DNA of 64,000 nucleotides from assembly GCA_037903475.1 (NCBI GenBank), contig JBAJFG010000306.1, positions 1 through 64,000 of the forward strand. The letters run 5' to 3'. Position numbers and translations under genes: made by a program. Each line of letters opens with the position of its first letter. Positions within the stretch are counted from its first letter, which is position 1. Of this stretch, positions 11,947 through 24,117 are shown in pieces. The notes under the pieces are model-generated. The model made no database searches, was not told the DNA's origin, and was given only the letters and a program-made list of their open reading frames with translations. Origin of the DNA: Ancylostoma caninum. Lineage: Eukaryota; Nematoda; Chromadorea; Rhabditida; Ancylostomatidae.

Positions 11947-14900
11947 TTAATTAAGCAGCTTAGCAATTATACTAGCCGTAATTGGATGCATGTTCTTCCT
12001 GTTAGCCTCGAACTGCTGAACTGCTGATGCACGAGCAGCCGGCCAGCCGAATAGCGATCGGTAGATCGGTTTGCAGTACTTCATTCGCCCCACAGTCAGA
12101 ACAAAAGCGAGTGCCTTGGGGATAATCGGCGACCACTGCGTGTCCAGACCAAGCATTAGCCAGCTGAACTTCAGCTCGCAATTTTTGGCATCTTCCAGCT
12201 TGAAAGAAGAGGTCAGGGCTGGCATCTGAACAGAACAAACCCCTATTCGAAAAGGCAGCCAAGTGCAAGTTTGCCTCACCTTTGCCGCTGTAAATTTTCC
12301 ACTTAGACGAATTTTGTCCAAAGTGGCAACTTTTTGTGTTGGTGACATCTTTTCAAAAGCAGTCGCAGCAGTCGGTGGTGGGGTGCTATCTGGTGCTGAA
12401 GTCCACTCGGCAGCCAAAGCACGGCAGGCTTCCATTAGGCGGGAGTCATACCTACATTTATACGAAAAGGAATTATATTTATGAAATATTGGGGGAAAGG
12501 TCAGCATCATCTGAGCCCTCAAAACTTTCCTCATAAAAAGAAGAAGATAATGAAGAAACAGCATCTCACTTTGGCTTAGGCGGCATTCCAGGCTCGTGAA
12601 GCCACTTGTTCCAGTCAATTGAGTCAAGAACATTCTTCTTGTCAGCAAAAAATGTGTACAGCTCCTGTTTCCAGACGTCCGTTGTGATGCTTTTGTAAGC
12701 ATATCTGGGAATTTTCAAACTTTTAAGTCGTGCATTAGACCCAAACGGGTTTGCTATCGAAGCTAGATAATCCTAGCTCAGCTCCTGTCCCCAGCCTCGT
12801 TCGCGGAATACTCTAGTTTCAGCCAAAAATGTTCGATTGCACTTAGATCCGGAGCTTCGGAAATTACGAATTTTCCATCTGCTCCTGATAGAATCAATAG
12901 TGATGAATAATAATGCACACAGCAGAGAAAGATTTACATTTCTGCTTTCCTCGTAATGAAATTGCTAGCCTATACCCAGGGTCAAGCGTCCGATGGGAAT
13001 TTCCCATGAGGGGGTCGTATATGAGGGGGCTGGGAAGGGGGGGGGGTCGTATTGGAGAGGTGTGGGTGGGGTACGTAGAGGGGTGGCTTGAGCATTGAAT
13101 GTAAATTCATGATTGTTTTATGACATAACAAATGACGTTCCGCCCGAGAACGACCACGTCATATCGAGTTAAAGCAGGACTGGTTGGCTGCGTAGGAGAG
13201 AAATCGGCTCTAACGCACTCACAGGTTCGATCCCCGGCGCCTTCAATAGATTTTTGCACGGGTCGGAATCACTTCAGAATCAAGTGTGGAGTAAAGACGG
13301 TGGAAATATTAAAAAATGAAGTGTGGGTAGCGTGATCGATCGAATGCACGTGTGAGAATTCGCCTGCAGGGCCCGTCAGAATGTGGAAAAGTAGGGTGAC
13401 TTAGACCACGTGCTGAAGTACTCTGACTCGAAATCAGCAAATGCTTTTCCATGTATCCATAGAGGACGATCAGCTCTGTCTTTTGCCAAAGTTTCAATTT
13501 TCCAAATCTTCATTTGCTTTTAGGAGCTCGATGGGAAATTTTCCAAACTTTCGGGTCTCCGAGGGGAAATTTCCCATCTAACTCACGCAAGCAGGAGCAA
13601 TTATTGGGGTGCGATAATGGGGGTGAAGAATCAATGCTTGGAGCACTATTAAACGAAGGTAGTGAAATTTTGGTAAATGGCAAACTCTCTTCATGGGAGT
13701 TGAAGAAGTGAAAATCCCGCAATTTGAACAGGTGGTGAAAATGGAGTAAATCTGTTTGGCAAATCACTGAGAAGCAGTTTGTGGATATCAAGAAAACTTT
13801 TCTTCTACGAGTTTTAGTTGAGGAAATTTCCCACTCGAGTACAGAATCTGGCTCCACGAAGTTCGCTCGTTTTTCCACAATTTAGATGGGAAATCGATGG
13901 GAAATTCACTAAATTTCCCATCGAGCTCCCAAACATATATGAAGGTCTAGAAGAGTGGAACTCTGGCTAAAGATAGAGCTGATCGTCCTCTATAAATATC
14001 TAGAAAAGCATTTGCTGATTTTGAGTCAGAGAACCTCAGTACGATGTGTAAGTGACCCTAGTTTTCCACAAACTGGCTTCCCTTGTAGGCGAATTCTCGC
14101 ACGTGTAATCGATCGATTTCGCTTCCCTCACTTCATTTTCAAACCTGTAAATCCTCTCTACTCCACACTAAATCCTGAAGCGGTTCCAATTCGTGCAAAA
14201 ATTTCTTGGAGGCGCCGGGAATCGAACCCGTGAGCGCCAACGCTGAAACTGATTCCCTCGCATGAGCTTCCAACCAGTCCTGTTTTGACACGTAATGACA
14301 TGATCGTTCTTGCTGACAGTCTGGTCCGATCGGATAAGGAGGGATGCATATCGACTTCAAGGTTGTTTTAGTTCCAATTTTGTGTTTTTAATGTGTTTCT
14401 TTTGTGTCTTCTTCCTTGAAACTGTTTAGTGCATAGAGAAAACATGCGGGAGCAGAAGAGGGGGGGGGGGGGTCGTGAAAAGGTGGGGGTTGGACGAGTG
14501 AATAGGGGGGGGGGGGGGTCGTATTGAGGGTCGGTTTTTCCTATCGTCATGCTTGACCCTGCCTATACCCAATCTCTGCCAGATACCCATATTTAGCTCA
14601 TCAATATAGTAAAGTTCAAAAAATCGATCCTTCTCGTTTCTCACAGACACGTGCTATACTTACGCAAAGTCTGGCACTGATAACCTGCAAATGACGAGTT
14701 CAAACACACAATTCAGTCACAACAGTGTACATTGTTCCATTATCAGCTATGAACTTTTGGAAGCGAGATAATAATCCTGCAGGCGCCAGCGATGGGCGCC
14801 TGGAGCCCGCCACGCGGTTTCAGAATTACAGGGTGGAGTGATCAGAAATCTGGGGCGTGACTGTGAAAGCTCTTTGTGGGGAAGAGTTACGATCCACTCA

Positions 14901-17900
14901 GGTGACGAGGCTATGGGACCCAATATGTTTGCCAAAAGAACTACATATGCACTAGAAATCCATGCACTACGTTGATAAAACTGTAGGTACACAGCTGAAG
15001 AGGAATTTCCATGTGTTTTTGTCTCAAATCGCATAATATTTCTTCATGGAACTGTCCAGATCAACGTCAGCGCCTCCTTTGAGGATTTACATGAACCGTA
15101 GCTTACTTTAACAACGCAGATGGATAGAAAACAAAGTCGTCAACAACGTGCCCCCCCCCCCCCTCCGCAGGTCTCATATCACGAGCAGCATGTGGAAAAG
15201 TGCGCCTAGTAGATAGCAAGTCCTTAGCTAGACATTCCACACATTTCCCTCCTATCCACTGAAAACGGACGGGCAATTATGTGCACAATTTACCGTACTT
15301 TTCTATGTACTTCCGTAAGAATTCCTCAAATCGTTCTGGTTCACCGAGGAGCTGCTCGATAGTGAATAGAAAAGCGGACCCCTAAAAAAGTGTAGTTCAT
15401 CCCATGAATAATTACACTGCCAATCAGTATCTAATTCAGTATGTGACAACAATAGTCCAGTTCATTGTACCTTCTCGTAAGGCACTGAGCTAAAGGCGTC
15501 ATCGGGGTCAATACCACGTTCATCCGGAATGAGCTTCGTGAACTCATGCGAATCTCCGAATGTTTTCACTGCCGTTGTGAGAGCCTCCTAAAATCAGCAC
15601 TCTCAAGGAAAACTGTTACTTCTGAGCTCAACTGTCTCCACTTACGTCATAGCCACATTCACTTTCGAATTGTCTCTCAGGTTCACCTTGTAATCTACCG
15701 TGGATCTTTCTCTCTAGAAAGACAGTGAATCCCTCATTCAGCCTGAAAACATCACTAGCTAGTTGAAGTAATTATTGAAATGATTGAAATAACTATAATA
15801 AACAGGAAAGATGAACTCTTGCCTTACCAAAAGTGCTCCCAGCTTGCATTCGTGACCAGATTACCAGTCCAGCTATGTGAGATCTCGTGAGCTACCACAT
15901 TAACAAGAGACCTATCTCCCGACTGAAAAAAAAAACAAATGAAAGTGGTGACGTGCCAGAAAAAAGATTACCTCACCAATAACGTAGGAGTCACGAATGT
16001 CAGGCATGGATTTTCCATTCCACCGAAGGGGAAAGTCGGCGGTAGCACGACGAGGTCGTATCTTAACTGATAAATATTGCTCACTCTATCGAAATAGATG
16101 AAAAATTGACGAACCTTCCCCATCTGTAGGGCCCCGCAAGCTTTTCTGCCGTTTGGAGGATCTTCTCTGTACTTTCAAACTCCCACTTAGCGGAGTCAAC
16201 TATTGAGGGTTCGCACCAGACAGCACATCTGTAACCAACGTATTATCTGGGTCATTTTATCCCATTTTTTATCAAAAAAGAAAGCAAAACTCCTGTCTTT
16301 CGAGTCAATCAACCCAGAAACATTAACTAAGTTGCAAAGAAGCCCCAAAATGTCTACCAGACAAGTGAGAAAATGAATGAAGACAAAAATGGTAACTTAC
16401 TAGATCCTCGCAACTATCATCATAACCTACGCAGTAATGCACTAGCTCACTAATAATAAAGGATAAAGGATAAAGGATAAAGTGGTCGGCGTTAATCAAT
16501 CCCGTCACGAGAATAATAAAGCATACCCTCTTAAAAAGCCCCCAATGAGCAAAAGGACAAAGTGCGCTATGAGTCAGAGTCTCGGAGTAGAGGCAGCCCT
16601 TGAATAATGAATTTTTTAAGAGTGTATATCCCACCTTGGGCTGATCTCCCTCCGTTCAATATGTCCAACAACGATGGCTAACAAATACGACGGAATGGTG
16701 ACGGGCTGATTAAAAGTATACGTTGTGCAGTCACCAGCTGTCTTCTTCTCCTTACCAATAGCACTCATCAAACATGTCAAGCTGGATGGTACGGTTACCT
16801 GAATATATTGGTTCAGACAGCTGTAACCGTTGTAGAACAAACACTGGAAGGCCAATTAACCTGTGCGTCGTAAGTTGACTTCACAGAAGGTGTGTCCATG
16901 CACGGCATAATGGACCGGGCGTGGATTGCTTGGCATTGCGAGAATAGATAGGGTGCCTAAACGATCAGAATAGGCAATGAGTGCACAGATAGCTAGCTAC
17001 ATTTAGTACAGTGGGTTCCAATGGGAAAGAAATCATGACAAATCACTAAACCTACTAGTAATAATTATGAACATATGAATTTCTTCAGGGCATTGATCTG
17101 CAGAAAAAGATCTATAGAAGAAAACGAACTAATCTATAGACAACCGCCTCTAAGCATGGATTCTAAAAAGGCATGATAACAACAATAGGCGACCACTCTT
17201 GTAAAAATCTCTAAATTTACGTGCAATTTCAGCGCCTCTCCATTTCTCTGATGAGCCTTTGACAAACGGAATAGGAATTGAAGTGGTGGAGGGAATCGGA
17301 AGTAACCCAGTACAAAGAGATTACTTCCGTTCAAAAACCTGGGTGTTGTATGGCATGATAACCGAGCTCAATATAATACTTAAAATCAGCGATAGCCATA
17401 TAAAGATGGTTGCCTAAGCGAAAGAAAAGCGATCATGCATTGACATGGTACCCCATATGTATGATACGTAGAAATTCTAGTGGTTCTCAGTCAGACAGCT
17501 GCCGCCGAGCTACAGCAGCACTTAGCGGCTGCGGGGCGGCTGGTCCTTAGGCACAATACGATACTTCATGTGATCGCTGAGGAAGGATATTTCCCTGTCT
17601 TTACTGATTTACGGAATGGACGTGACAGCCTCATTTGATCATTTAGGCCCACAAATGCTTTGCACAGTCATTCGCAGGAATAGATAGCGCCAAGTTCCTT
17701 TCCGAAGGCTTATTAAATTCGTATACACCGTAAATGACTCCACACATGAAGCCAATGCTAAGGACAAATTGTTCCCTTCATAAGAAGGACGGGAATGGAA
17801 GACATACAACACCAACCACGTGATTGTATGCAATTTTAGACTGATGCAAAGGTTTTTCCAGATTTTTTTTTCCAGATCTCTATAAATACGATTTCTCCAA

Positions 17901-19110
17901 AACTCTATGAATACACTTAAATCGTCTCGAAGTTATAGTTTGGTGAAGTTACAGAGTAAATCGACGATAATTTCAAAAAGAAGTCTTGTTCCAGCCTAAT
18001 GATATAAGATTTGTGCTAGTATGATACCTTCTTGTCAGCCGTAAGTTCTTTGTCCAAGAACTGAAGAGCCGTCGCTTCCTTAGCAGTAGAGTATTTGATC
18101 TCCAGTTTCCTAATCAATTCAATTTTTAGGAGGTTCTTATATACGAGCTCAACTCATTCAACCTACACTTCTTGACCCTCTGACAAAGGTTCGGTTTGGA
18201 CAACAACTTTATCTCCAAGAGTCCAGTGTTCAACGCTGAATTTAGCGTCCTGCCCATTGATCTTCACGGAAGAGATGGCCAGATTGTGAGCGTCGAGCAC
18301 CTGTGTTTCAACCGTTAAAATGTCTCAAGAATAAAACTGGGTGAAGCAAATTGAAGCAAATGTATTTTCTGCTCTTTCTTGAATGTGTATGAGAATGTGA
18401 AAAGTAAAAGTATGTACGCGCAACCCTAACTTCTAAGAATTCACTTTAAAACAAATCTAACTTCAACCCGAACTTATGATGTGAGTAATAACTCTTTTCC
18501 CTGGATGCGAAATAGCTCAGTGCCAGATTCTAAGACATATCGAAGACAACACCCTTGAAAAGTTCCTCGTTCAAGAATTTACCGTATTGTGGGACTATCA
18601 GTTCAGCAGAAGTCATATGAATGAAATTATGTGAAATGCGCCATTTTAGGTGAGATTGAGGTGGTGGTATGAGAATGTCACAGGTCGCTTGTTCATCTAA
18701 GGTAACTGAAACTACCTATGTAACAGGCGCGTCACCGAAGCGACTGGTGCACTCACACTACCTGGGTTCACGATTCTGATTGAAGCAATTCCGCAGGTAG
18801 GTCAGCATTCTTTGGGTTCTTTTCACAGTTGCTAGACCCACTTGCAACCGTTCACATGGTGCGCAATTTATCTCAGAAGCAAAAGCTTTAAAGAGTGCTG
18901 CCTTTAACCACTAAACCTTTGATAAGAACGTATTAGTAGTTGCTCCAGAAGAGAACTCACAACTTTGTCAACAGCAGTGACAGCCTTCAACGTCATTAAT
19001 ATCGAGCCAGCGATCTTCTTCTCAGAAAAGTCCACCTTCCAATCGAGGAAGTAGTGCACTACTTTGATTTGGTCATAGTTCGACGCAGTGGCTGGATCCC
19101 GATACACCAT
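11947..19110 (-). CDS. LTA4H: leukotriene A4 hydrolase-type M1 aminopeptidase, paralog B
   Basis: Fourteen exons on the minus strand: 18961-19110, 18167-18300, 18028-18109, 16861-16956, 16635-16798, 16115-16228, 15977-16061, 15828-15922, 15646-15742, 15471-15587, 15299-15381, 12570-12704, 12280-12451 and 11947-12225. They join in phase to 1803 nt, 600 aa. Retained are GGMEN, zinc motif HEISH, WLNEGF, VPYEK, GRMKY (human Arg563/Lys565 pair) and a C-terminal [11 protein letters not shown]. The segment matching human DPDVAY reads DPDDAF, so Tyr378 is again Phe. The first eight exons match paralog A closely in size; the 3' end has fewer introns (A's last three exons correspond to one here). Exon 7 uses an unusual AAG acceptor, needed to keep frame. 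Intron 11 is 2.6 kb and holds a foldback element. The gene starts 66 nt after the methyltransferase stop. An in-frame upstream ATG at 19164 is an alternative start. Confidence 0.92.
13175..13242 (+). other. tRNA-like (SINE-like) segment, left arm
   Basis: Contains a near-consensus RNA polymerase III A box (TGGCTGCGTAGG) and a perfect B box (GGTTCGATCCC) about 40 nt downstream, ending in GGCGCC. I cannot fold a complete cloverleaf, so I call it tRNA-derived rather than a functional tRNA. Confidence 0.45.
14211..14282 (-). other. tRNA-like (SINE-like) segment, right arm
   Basis: Inverted counterpart of the segment at 13175-13242. On the minus strand it runs from CAGGACTGG to GGCGCC with a perfect B box (GGTTCGATTCC). 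The internal sequence has diverged and is slightly longer. Confidence 0.45.
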
Positions 19111-19176
19111 CCCTTTGGAGGAAAGATAATAAAAATAAAACACGGATTCGGCAGCATTGTGCATGCCAACTGGAGG

Positions 19177-20885
19177 TCAGATAAGAAGATTTGCCGTAAC
19201 ACAAATCGAATAAACGAAGACAGTACATCCTGTTAGATATTTTCTAATAAGTTTTATCACAGCAATTTCATCACAACCTGAATAATCGGGATGCAGATCA
19301 GAATCAGGCACAATTTGTACTTCGTAAAAATTTACTATCTTCTCGAGAAAGACATTCTGAGCAATCACAGGTTCACCTATATCTCTCTTCTCATAAATAC
19401 AAAGAACTTCTTTGGCATTACAGGAAGTCATTGTCTTTATGAGAGGATCTATGCTATCTAAATAGTAGATACAATCGACCAAGACTAACAAATCAACGTC
19501 GGGAAGAGTTCCAGGACAAGACCAATCCAAAGCCTCGACAGTAACTGAGCCAAAGCAATGTGATCGGTTGGCCTCATAGTTCTTCAAAATCAGCGGTAAA
19601 CGAGACGGCAAGTCAGTGATGATTACATCAGCTCCAAGTGCAGCCAGGGTAAGACCACAAATCCCAGTTCCAGCGCCTAGCTCGAGGACCTGAACACAAC
19701 AAATCATACTGCAAATTACTAAAAAATGGGAAAAGACGTAATAACAGAAAATTCAAGCAAATGGGAAAAGACGTAATAACAGAAAATTCAAGCGTTTATA
19801 AGGCTTATCAATATAGAGTTCTGGTACTGCTAAGGGATTTTCTAAAAAAAAAAAAAAGGCACAGCCATAGAAATTTTGCGGCAAATTTCAATAAAATGCC
19901 AAGAGGAGCTAACCCAGTTTTTTCCTCACCTAACGGCATATGGGAACATCTTGACTCCTAACACTTTGTGCCGAATACACTTATAGTGGAGTCGTTTTGA
20001 CAGTGCGTTTTCCGCGACAGCGGCTCCGTGGCATTGGAGCACGCAGCGCGGTCGGTCAAAAAGTTGACCTATGATTCATCTAGTATCTTTGAAGAGTTTT
20101 GTAGCTTGTTTCTCCTTATATTGTTCTTTCTCAGCTCTTAGAACAAATGAAGAAGGGAACAGACGATAAAACCCGTCAAAGAAGCCGGATCCATCGTGGG
20201 TCAACTGTTTGACCAACCGCACTGCGTGCTCCAATGCCAGCGGGGCCGCTACCGCGGACAACGCACTGTCGAAACGACTCCACTATACGTTGTCGGTCAA
20301 TCCATCACAGAAAACACGCATTTGGTCTGCAGCATCACCATCAGCGCGGCAGACCATCTCGGTGCTGTGATTCTAGGACGTTGAAGTTATTGGTGTTTTG
20401 CTAATGCTTTTCGGAAAGGAAACAGAGATGCAATGAAAAACTATGTATAGAAAGCATAAGCACAACATCAACACCAACAAGGCTCGACAACCACAGCCTA
20501 TGCTGCGACGCAGCAGGTAGCGGTAGGCGCTGTGGTAGGTTTTACCTTTATAGATCGGGCAAAAAAAACGAAATTAAAAAAAAACTAGAAGTCACAAGGA
20601 ACGAAAAAGAAGATACATATATCTTTAGAAAAGAAAAAGAAAACACAGTGAAAAGAAATGTGCAACAACGTAACTTTTTCCTTCCATACTTCGTCTTGTG
20701 TTTGATAAAGTAGTGTGCGGCTACCAGCGCGCTATCCCAAACTACACCGCCAACGTCAGTTTCCAATTCCTGAAAATTTAAATGTGAGGTTGAAAAGTTT
20801 GAAAAAAAAAACATATTCCTCTATTCACCTGATGGATATTCAACGTAACGTCATCGCCCACAACAACTGGCCGAACGAACGTCAT
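19177..20885 (-). CDS. VCPKMT: METTL21D/VCPKMT-type protein-lysine methyltransferase
   Basis: Three exons on the minus strand: 20829-20885, 20690-20769 and 19177-19708, 669 nt, 222 aa (human VCPKMT is 229). Visible motifs are GGVVWD in the N-terminal part, SAM-binding motif I VLELGAGTG, ITDLP after the second strand, and DCIYY, the DxxY-type motif of methyltransferase family 16. In mammals VCPKMT trimethylates a lysine of the AAA ATPase VCP/p97, so this is probably a cytosolic protein methyltransferase with that or a related substrate. The join between exons 2 and 3 is the weakest point: it keeps frame using acceptor TTTGCAG before 19708, but an extra small exon is possible. Intron 2 carries a MITE. 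The stop codon is 66 nt from the LTA4H-B start on the same strand, suggesting a two-gene operon. Confidence 0.88.
19982..20287. mobile_element. MITE family 1, copy 1
   Basis: A 306-bp element bounded by TATAGTGGAGTCG inverted repeats. The arms stay similar for about 65 bp, and the ends carry TA, consistent with TA target-site duplication of Tc1/mariner-like elements. It lies in intron 2 of the VCPKMT gene. A second, nearly identical copy is at 34425-34729. Confidence 0.85.
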
Positions 20886-23285
20886 TTATATTAACTCGCC
20901 CTTCAGAAGCAGAAGAAGACCAAGACGACAGATTCTCACAATTCCCTAGGATTCGCTGAAATATCAGGTAAATAAACCCTGGCTCAAATAAAATGCTAAG
21001 GAAACGCAGGCTAGAAAAGAATTCAAAAATTTGAATGATATGCAAGTGAATTTTGCAGACGACTAATAATGTCAGTGGCTGCAGTTACGGTCAATGCACA
21101 ATGCAGTAATCCAACCTCGTTTGTGTGCAGTTATTTTGAGTTAACGGAGTCAACAGGTAAAGATCGAGATACCGATGTCCGAAAAATTGTTGGTACCGTG
21201 GTAAACGGTCATAACACTCATGATCAGCACCCTTACTAAGCCCTATCCAGACTTCCAGAAAAATAGCCGTGAAATATGGTGTATTACGTCTAGTGCACAA
21301 ACAGCACAATCGACGCCTTTTTCAAAAATTGGGACTGGCGCGCTCCCATTGCTCCGCAGAATAAAATATTTGATTGAAGTCTACGTGTTTGTTTGAATTC
21401 TCCAACTATTACAAGATATCTTTTCGTTTCGGGATGAAGTAGCTATGAACAGATTTATATGTGAGTTTTGCCATTGGTTCGTCTTTCTGCATCATTTTCA
21501 CTTTTACGGTTACCACATTGTGTAGATCCGTCTCCTCACATCTTATTCATTGTATTTATTATCACATTCTAAAATTCCGCCTTTCTTAGTATACTCTATC
21601 ATCCTGTCACCGTTATCGGAGTACTATTTTATTGAGAACAACTGTACATACATCTGCGTTAGCAGGATTGTCTTTCGATCATTTCACAAAGAGATCTTCA
21701 AATGGCATTTATTTCCTTAGTAACTGAGGCTGTCGTCATTTTAACTCCTTACCACCTACATCTGTTCCAAGTACATTTTCCGAATTGATGTTCCTATTAT
21801 TCTTATCCGTGCTTGTGTTTTATTTCACGTCGTCAAAGAAACTTAAGCTCAAAATGATACGGAACATCGTCGTCAGCAGTTTCGATTGATGGCTGCTACT
21901 TTCTCTGAATGGTGGTTTCTTAGTCCAAACAAGGATGTGATAGAATTGACCAATGCCATCAATATAGTGTGCTACTAACAAGTAGTCAGCTAAAGAAGAG
22001 AATCGGAAGCAGTAAGCCTCCTTGAAATAGATGCAATGACTACTTAAAGTGAGCGCACTTAGCTACAGTACATAGCTTCATAAATTGCTCCTGCTTCGCA
22101 CTCAGCCGTACATATATCCCAGAATATTCAGCCTTATTTCTCTTCCTCACTCCCATACTTCTATTATTCCGGTGCGCTTACCTTACGCGCAGCAAGAATA
22201 ACTGCTTGGTTCTGAACCACTCATGACACTCTGCTCGACCTTGGTGTTGCGAAGTTTATTGAGGGAAGTCCTTGTGAGGGAAAAAGTCACTCAACTGGTT
22301 CTTTTGATGTCACATCCTTTTCATAGGTGTTCTCACACTCCCTCATGTTACAGGTATGTGGAGAAGGTGACAACATTGTCGAAGCGTACGCAGCTTTTTC
22401 ACTTGTCCCACTGCACTCATTGTTCTTTTTTTCTTTTTTATGTACATATATGAGAGGTTCCATCATGTGGCCACGCTTGCAGGAGTCGCTCCATCCACGT
22501 CTTGACGCGGTGATTGCCTATGCAATCCCACGTACCATTAATACCACAGTTCTCATTCTCGATTTGTCGTGTTGTCTGGCGCGTGCGAGCGGATCCGGAG
22601 CGTTGAGATCTCCAAAAACTGTGATCCTTCATTGCTCCAATTTTTTTGGAACTGCCTACAGAAATCTATCTAGCCAAAAAACTCCAAATGGAACCTTCAT
22701 TTTAAAGTAATGCTGACAATTCTACAATATTTTGTCAGGAAGACGAAGAGGTCTACGCTTGATACTCAGACAATCTTGGCGTCGAACAGCAGGTAGGACC
22801 CCTATCGCCCCACCTATTTTTTGAGTTGGGGTAGCGGATATCGACGTTCTGCATGAGCAGGACGTGTTGCTCATGCCCCCGGACGGGCTGCAGTTCGTCG
22901 GGATTCCCCAGAAGTGCTGCCGTTGAATTATTCCATGTTGAATGGAGGGAACTTCACCCTCTTAATGTAAGACGCACGTCAGCTAGATGTGCCGAGGAAG
23001 GTCCTCGACGCAAGTCCAAAGACGCGTATTTCGCTTTTTTTTCTGGAGATTTACGTGAAATGGGGAATATTTTGGCGAAAAATAAGCGAAATCTGCTCGA
23101 AAGCACACTAATTTGCTCAAATTTTGTCGTCTGAACAGGTCCGCGATTTGGGGTCCACCCCCAGGAACAACTGCGACGAAACTGAATTGCGTATACCCGA
23201 ACCAGGATCCTTAGGATAAATTAGTTTGATTATTTCTTTTCTTTCCAGTTGAAAAACGAACATTTCGCACTTTAAAGAAAAATCT
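20886..23285. other. gene-free region 5' of the methyltransferase gene
   Basis: No supportable exon on either strand. It lies between the divergent VCPKMT/LTA4H-B unit and the SLC37-like gene, so it probably contains both sets of 5' regulatory DNA. No promoter motif can be named with confidence. Open frames near 22223-22710 lack splice context and protein-like composition. Confidence 0.5.
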
Positions 23286-24117
23286 CGGTACTATTGCACA
23301 TCAGCGGCCCCCACTATCGACCCCAAACTCAAAATCATGGATTTCTCTGAAAACTTGCATGCAGGGGTAATTCGATATGCTGATCACGAATATTACATTC
23401 ATTTCGCATGATAATATAGATTTTATCGATTCTATCGATTTTTCCCAGGTATGGACCTCCTCTCGTATCTCTGAAAATTTGCCTACGGCGTTTCTGAAGG
23501 TGCTGCTTACAGATATCATGAAGATTTCGCAAGAAAAGGTCGACTTGATGGGGAAAACTCCAGCAAAGCCGGCAACTACACCGCCTTACAGATAAAAATC
23601 TGGAGAAAACCAATGAAATCGGGAATATGATGCAAAACGGCTATTATATTCGTGATCAGCAGCTTCAGAAACCTCTAGATGCGCTTTTTCAGAGAGATTT
23701 AAGATATAGTCTGTCCGAAACGGCGAGTCCGCCCACGCACGCGGGAATCGAGGGGCGGCGCGGCTGGGGCGGATGCTGTTAGCTGCCACGTCGTCCACGT
23801 CACAGCCAGATCATTGGTCAATGCCATGAAGATAACGATGAAACGTGATACGCAGATCAGGGATGATGACATGGAGCTCTGGCAAACGTGGCGGCTTCTC
23901 GATCCCCGCGTGCGTAGGCGGATTCGTCGTTTCGGACAGACTATACGAATCGAACTTGGAAAAAACCGATAAAATCAATAAAATCGGAACTATCATGCGA
24001 AATGAGTGTGATATTCGTTATCAGCACCTTGCATTACCCCTGTATGCAAGTTTTCGGAGAAATCCATGACTTTGAGTTTGGAGTCGATAGTGGGGCCGCT
24101 GAAGTACAATAGTACCA
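23286..24117. mobile_element. foldback element, about 0.83 kb
   Basis: The outer arms (about 23286-23460 and 23950-24117) are inverted copies starting GGTACTATTG and sharing AGCGGCCCC-CACTATCGA and CATTTCGCATGAT-type blocks. A second, inner inverted pair shares CGTTTCGGACAGACTATA (near 23708 and 23930). The inside has no transposase frame. The motif GCTGA-CACGAATAT also recurs near 42209 and 42333. Confidence 0.75.

Larger units (their letters stand above)
13132..14325. mobile_element. foldback (inverted-repeat) element with tRNA-like arms
   Basis: The left arm, about 13132-13558, is inverted and repeated at about 13890-14325. Shared blocks include AGCAAATGCTTTTC, GAGGACGATCAGCTCT, CAGGACTGGTTGG and GAGCTCGATGGGAAAT. 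Arms are roughly 400 bp and diverged. The centre carries repeated GGGAAATTTCCC-type palindromes. G-rich tracts flank it at about 13029-13039 and 14459-14520. It sits in intron 11 of LTA4H-B. No transposase frame is visible, so it is non-autonomous. Confidence 0.75.

Noticed and set aside
15293..15300. GTAAAT as the donor of LTA4H-B exon 11
   Set aside because: It gives phase 1 and breaks the next exon. GTACGG six bases earlier keeps phase and yields the family sequence EKYAYKS.
20076..20261. 61-codon minus-strand frame shared by both copies of MITE family 1 (also 34518-34703)
   Set aside because: It begins with TTG rather than ATG and lies inside the inverted repeat. Its conservation simply follows from the near identity of the two element copies.
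22223..22710. Overlapping open frames between the divergent transcription units
   Set aside because: No domain, no convincing splice sites, and poly-T-derived Phe runs. Treated as intergenic.
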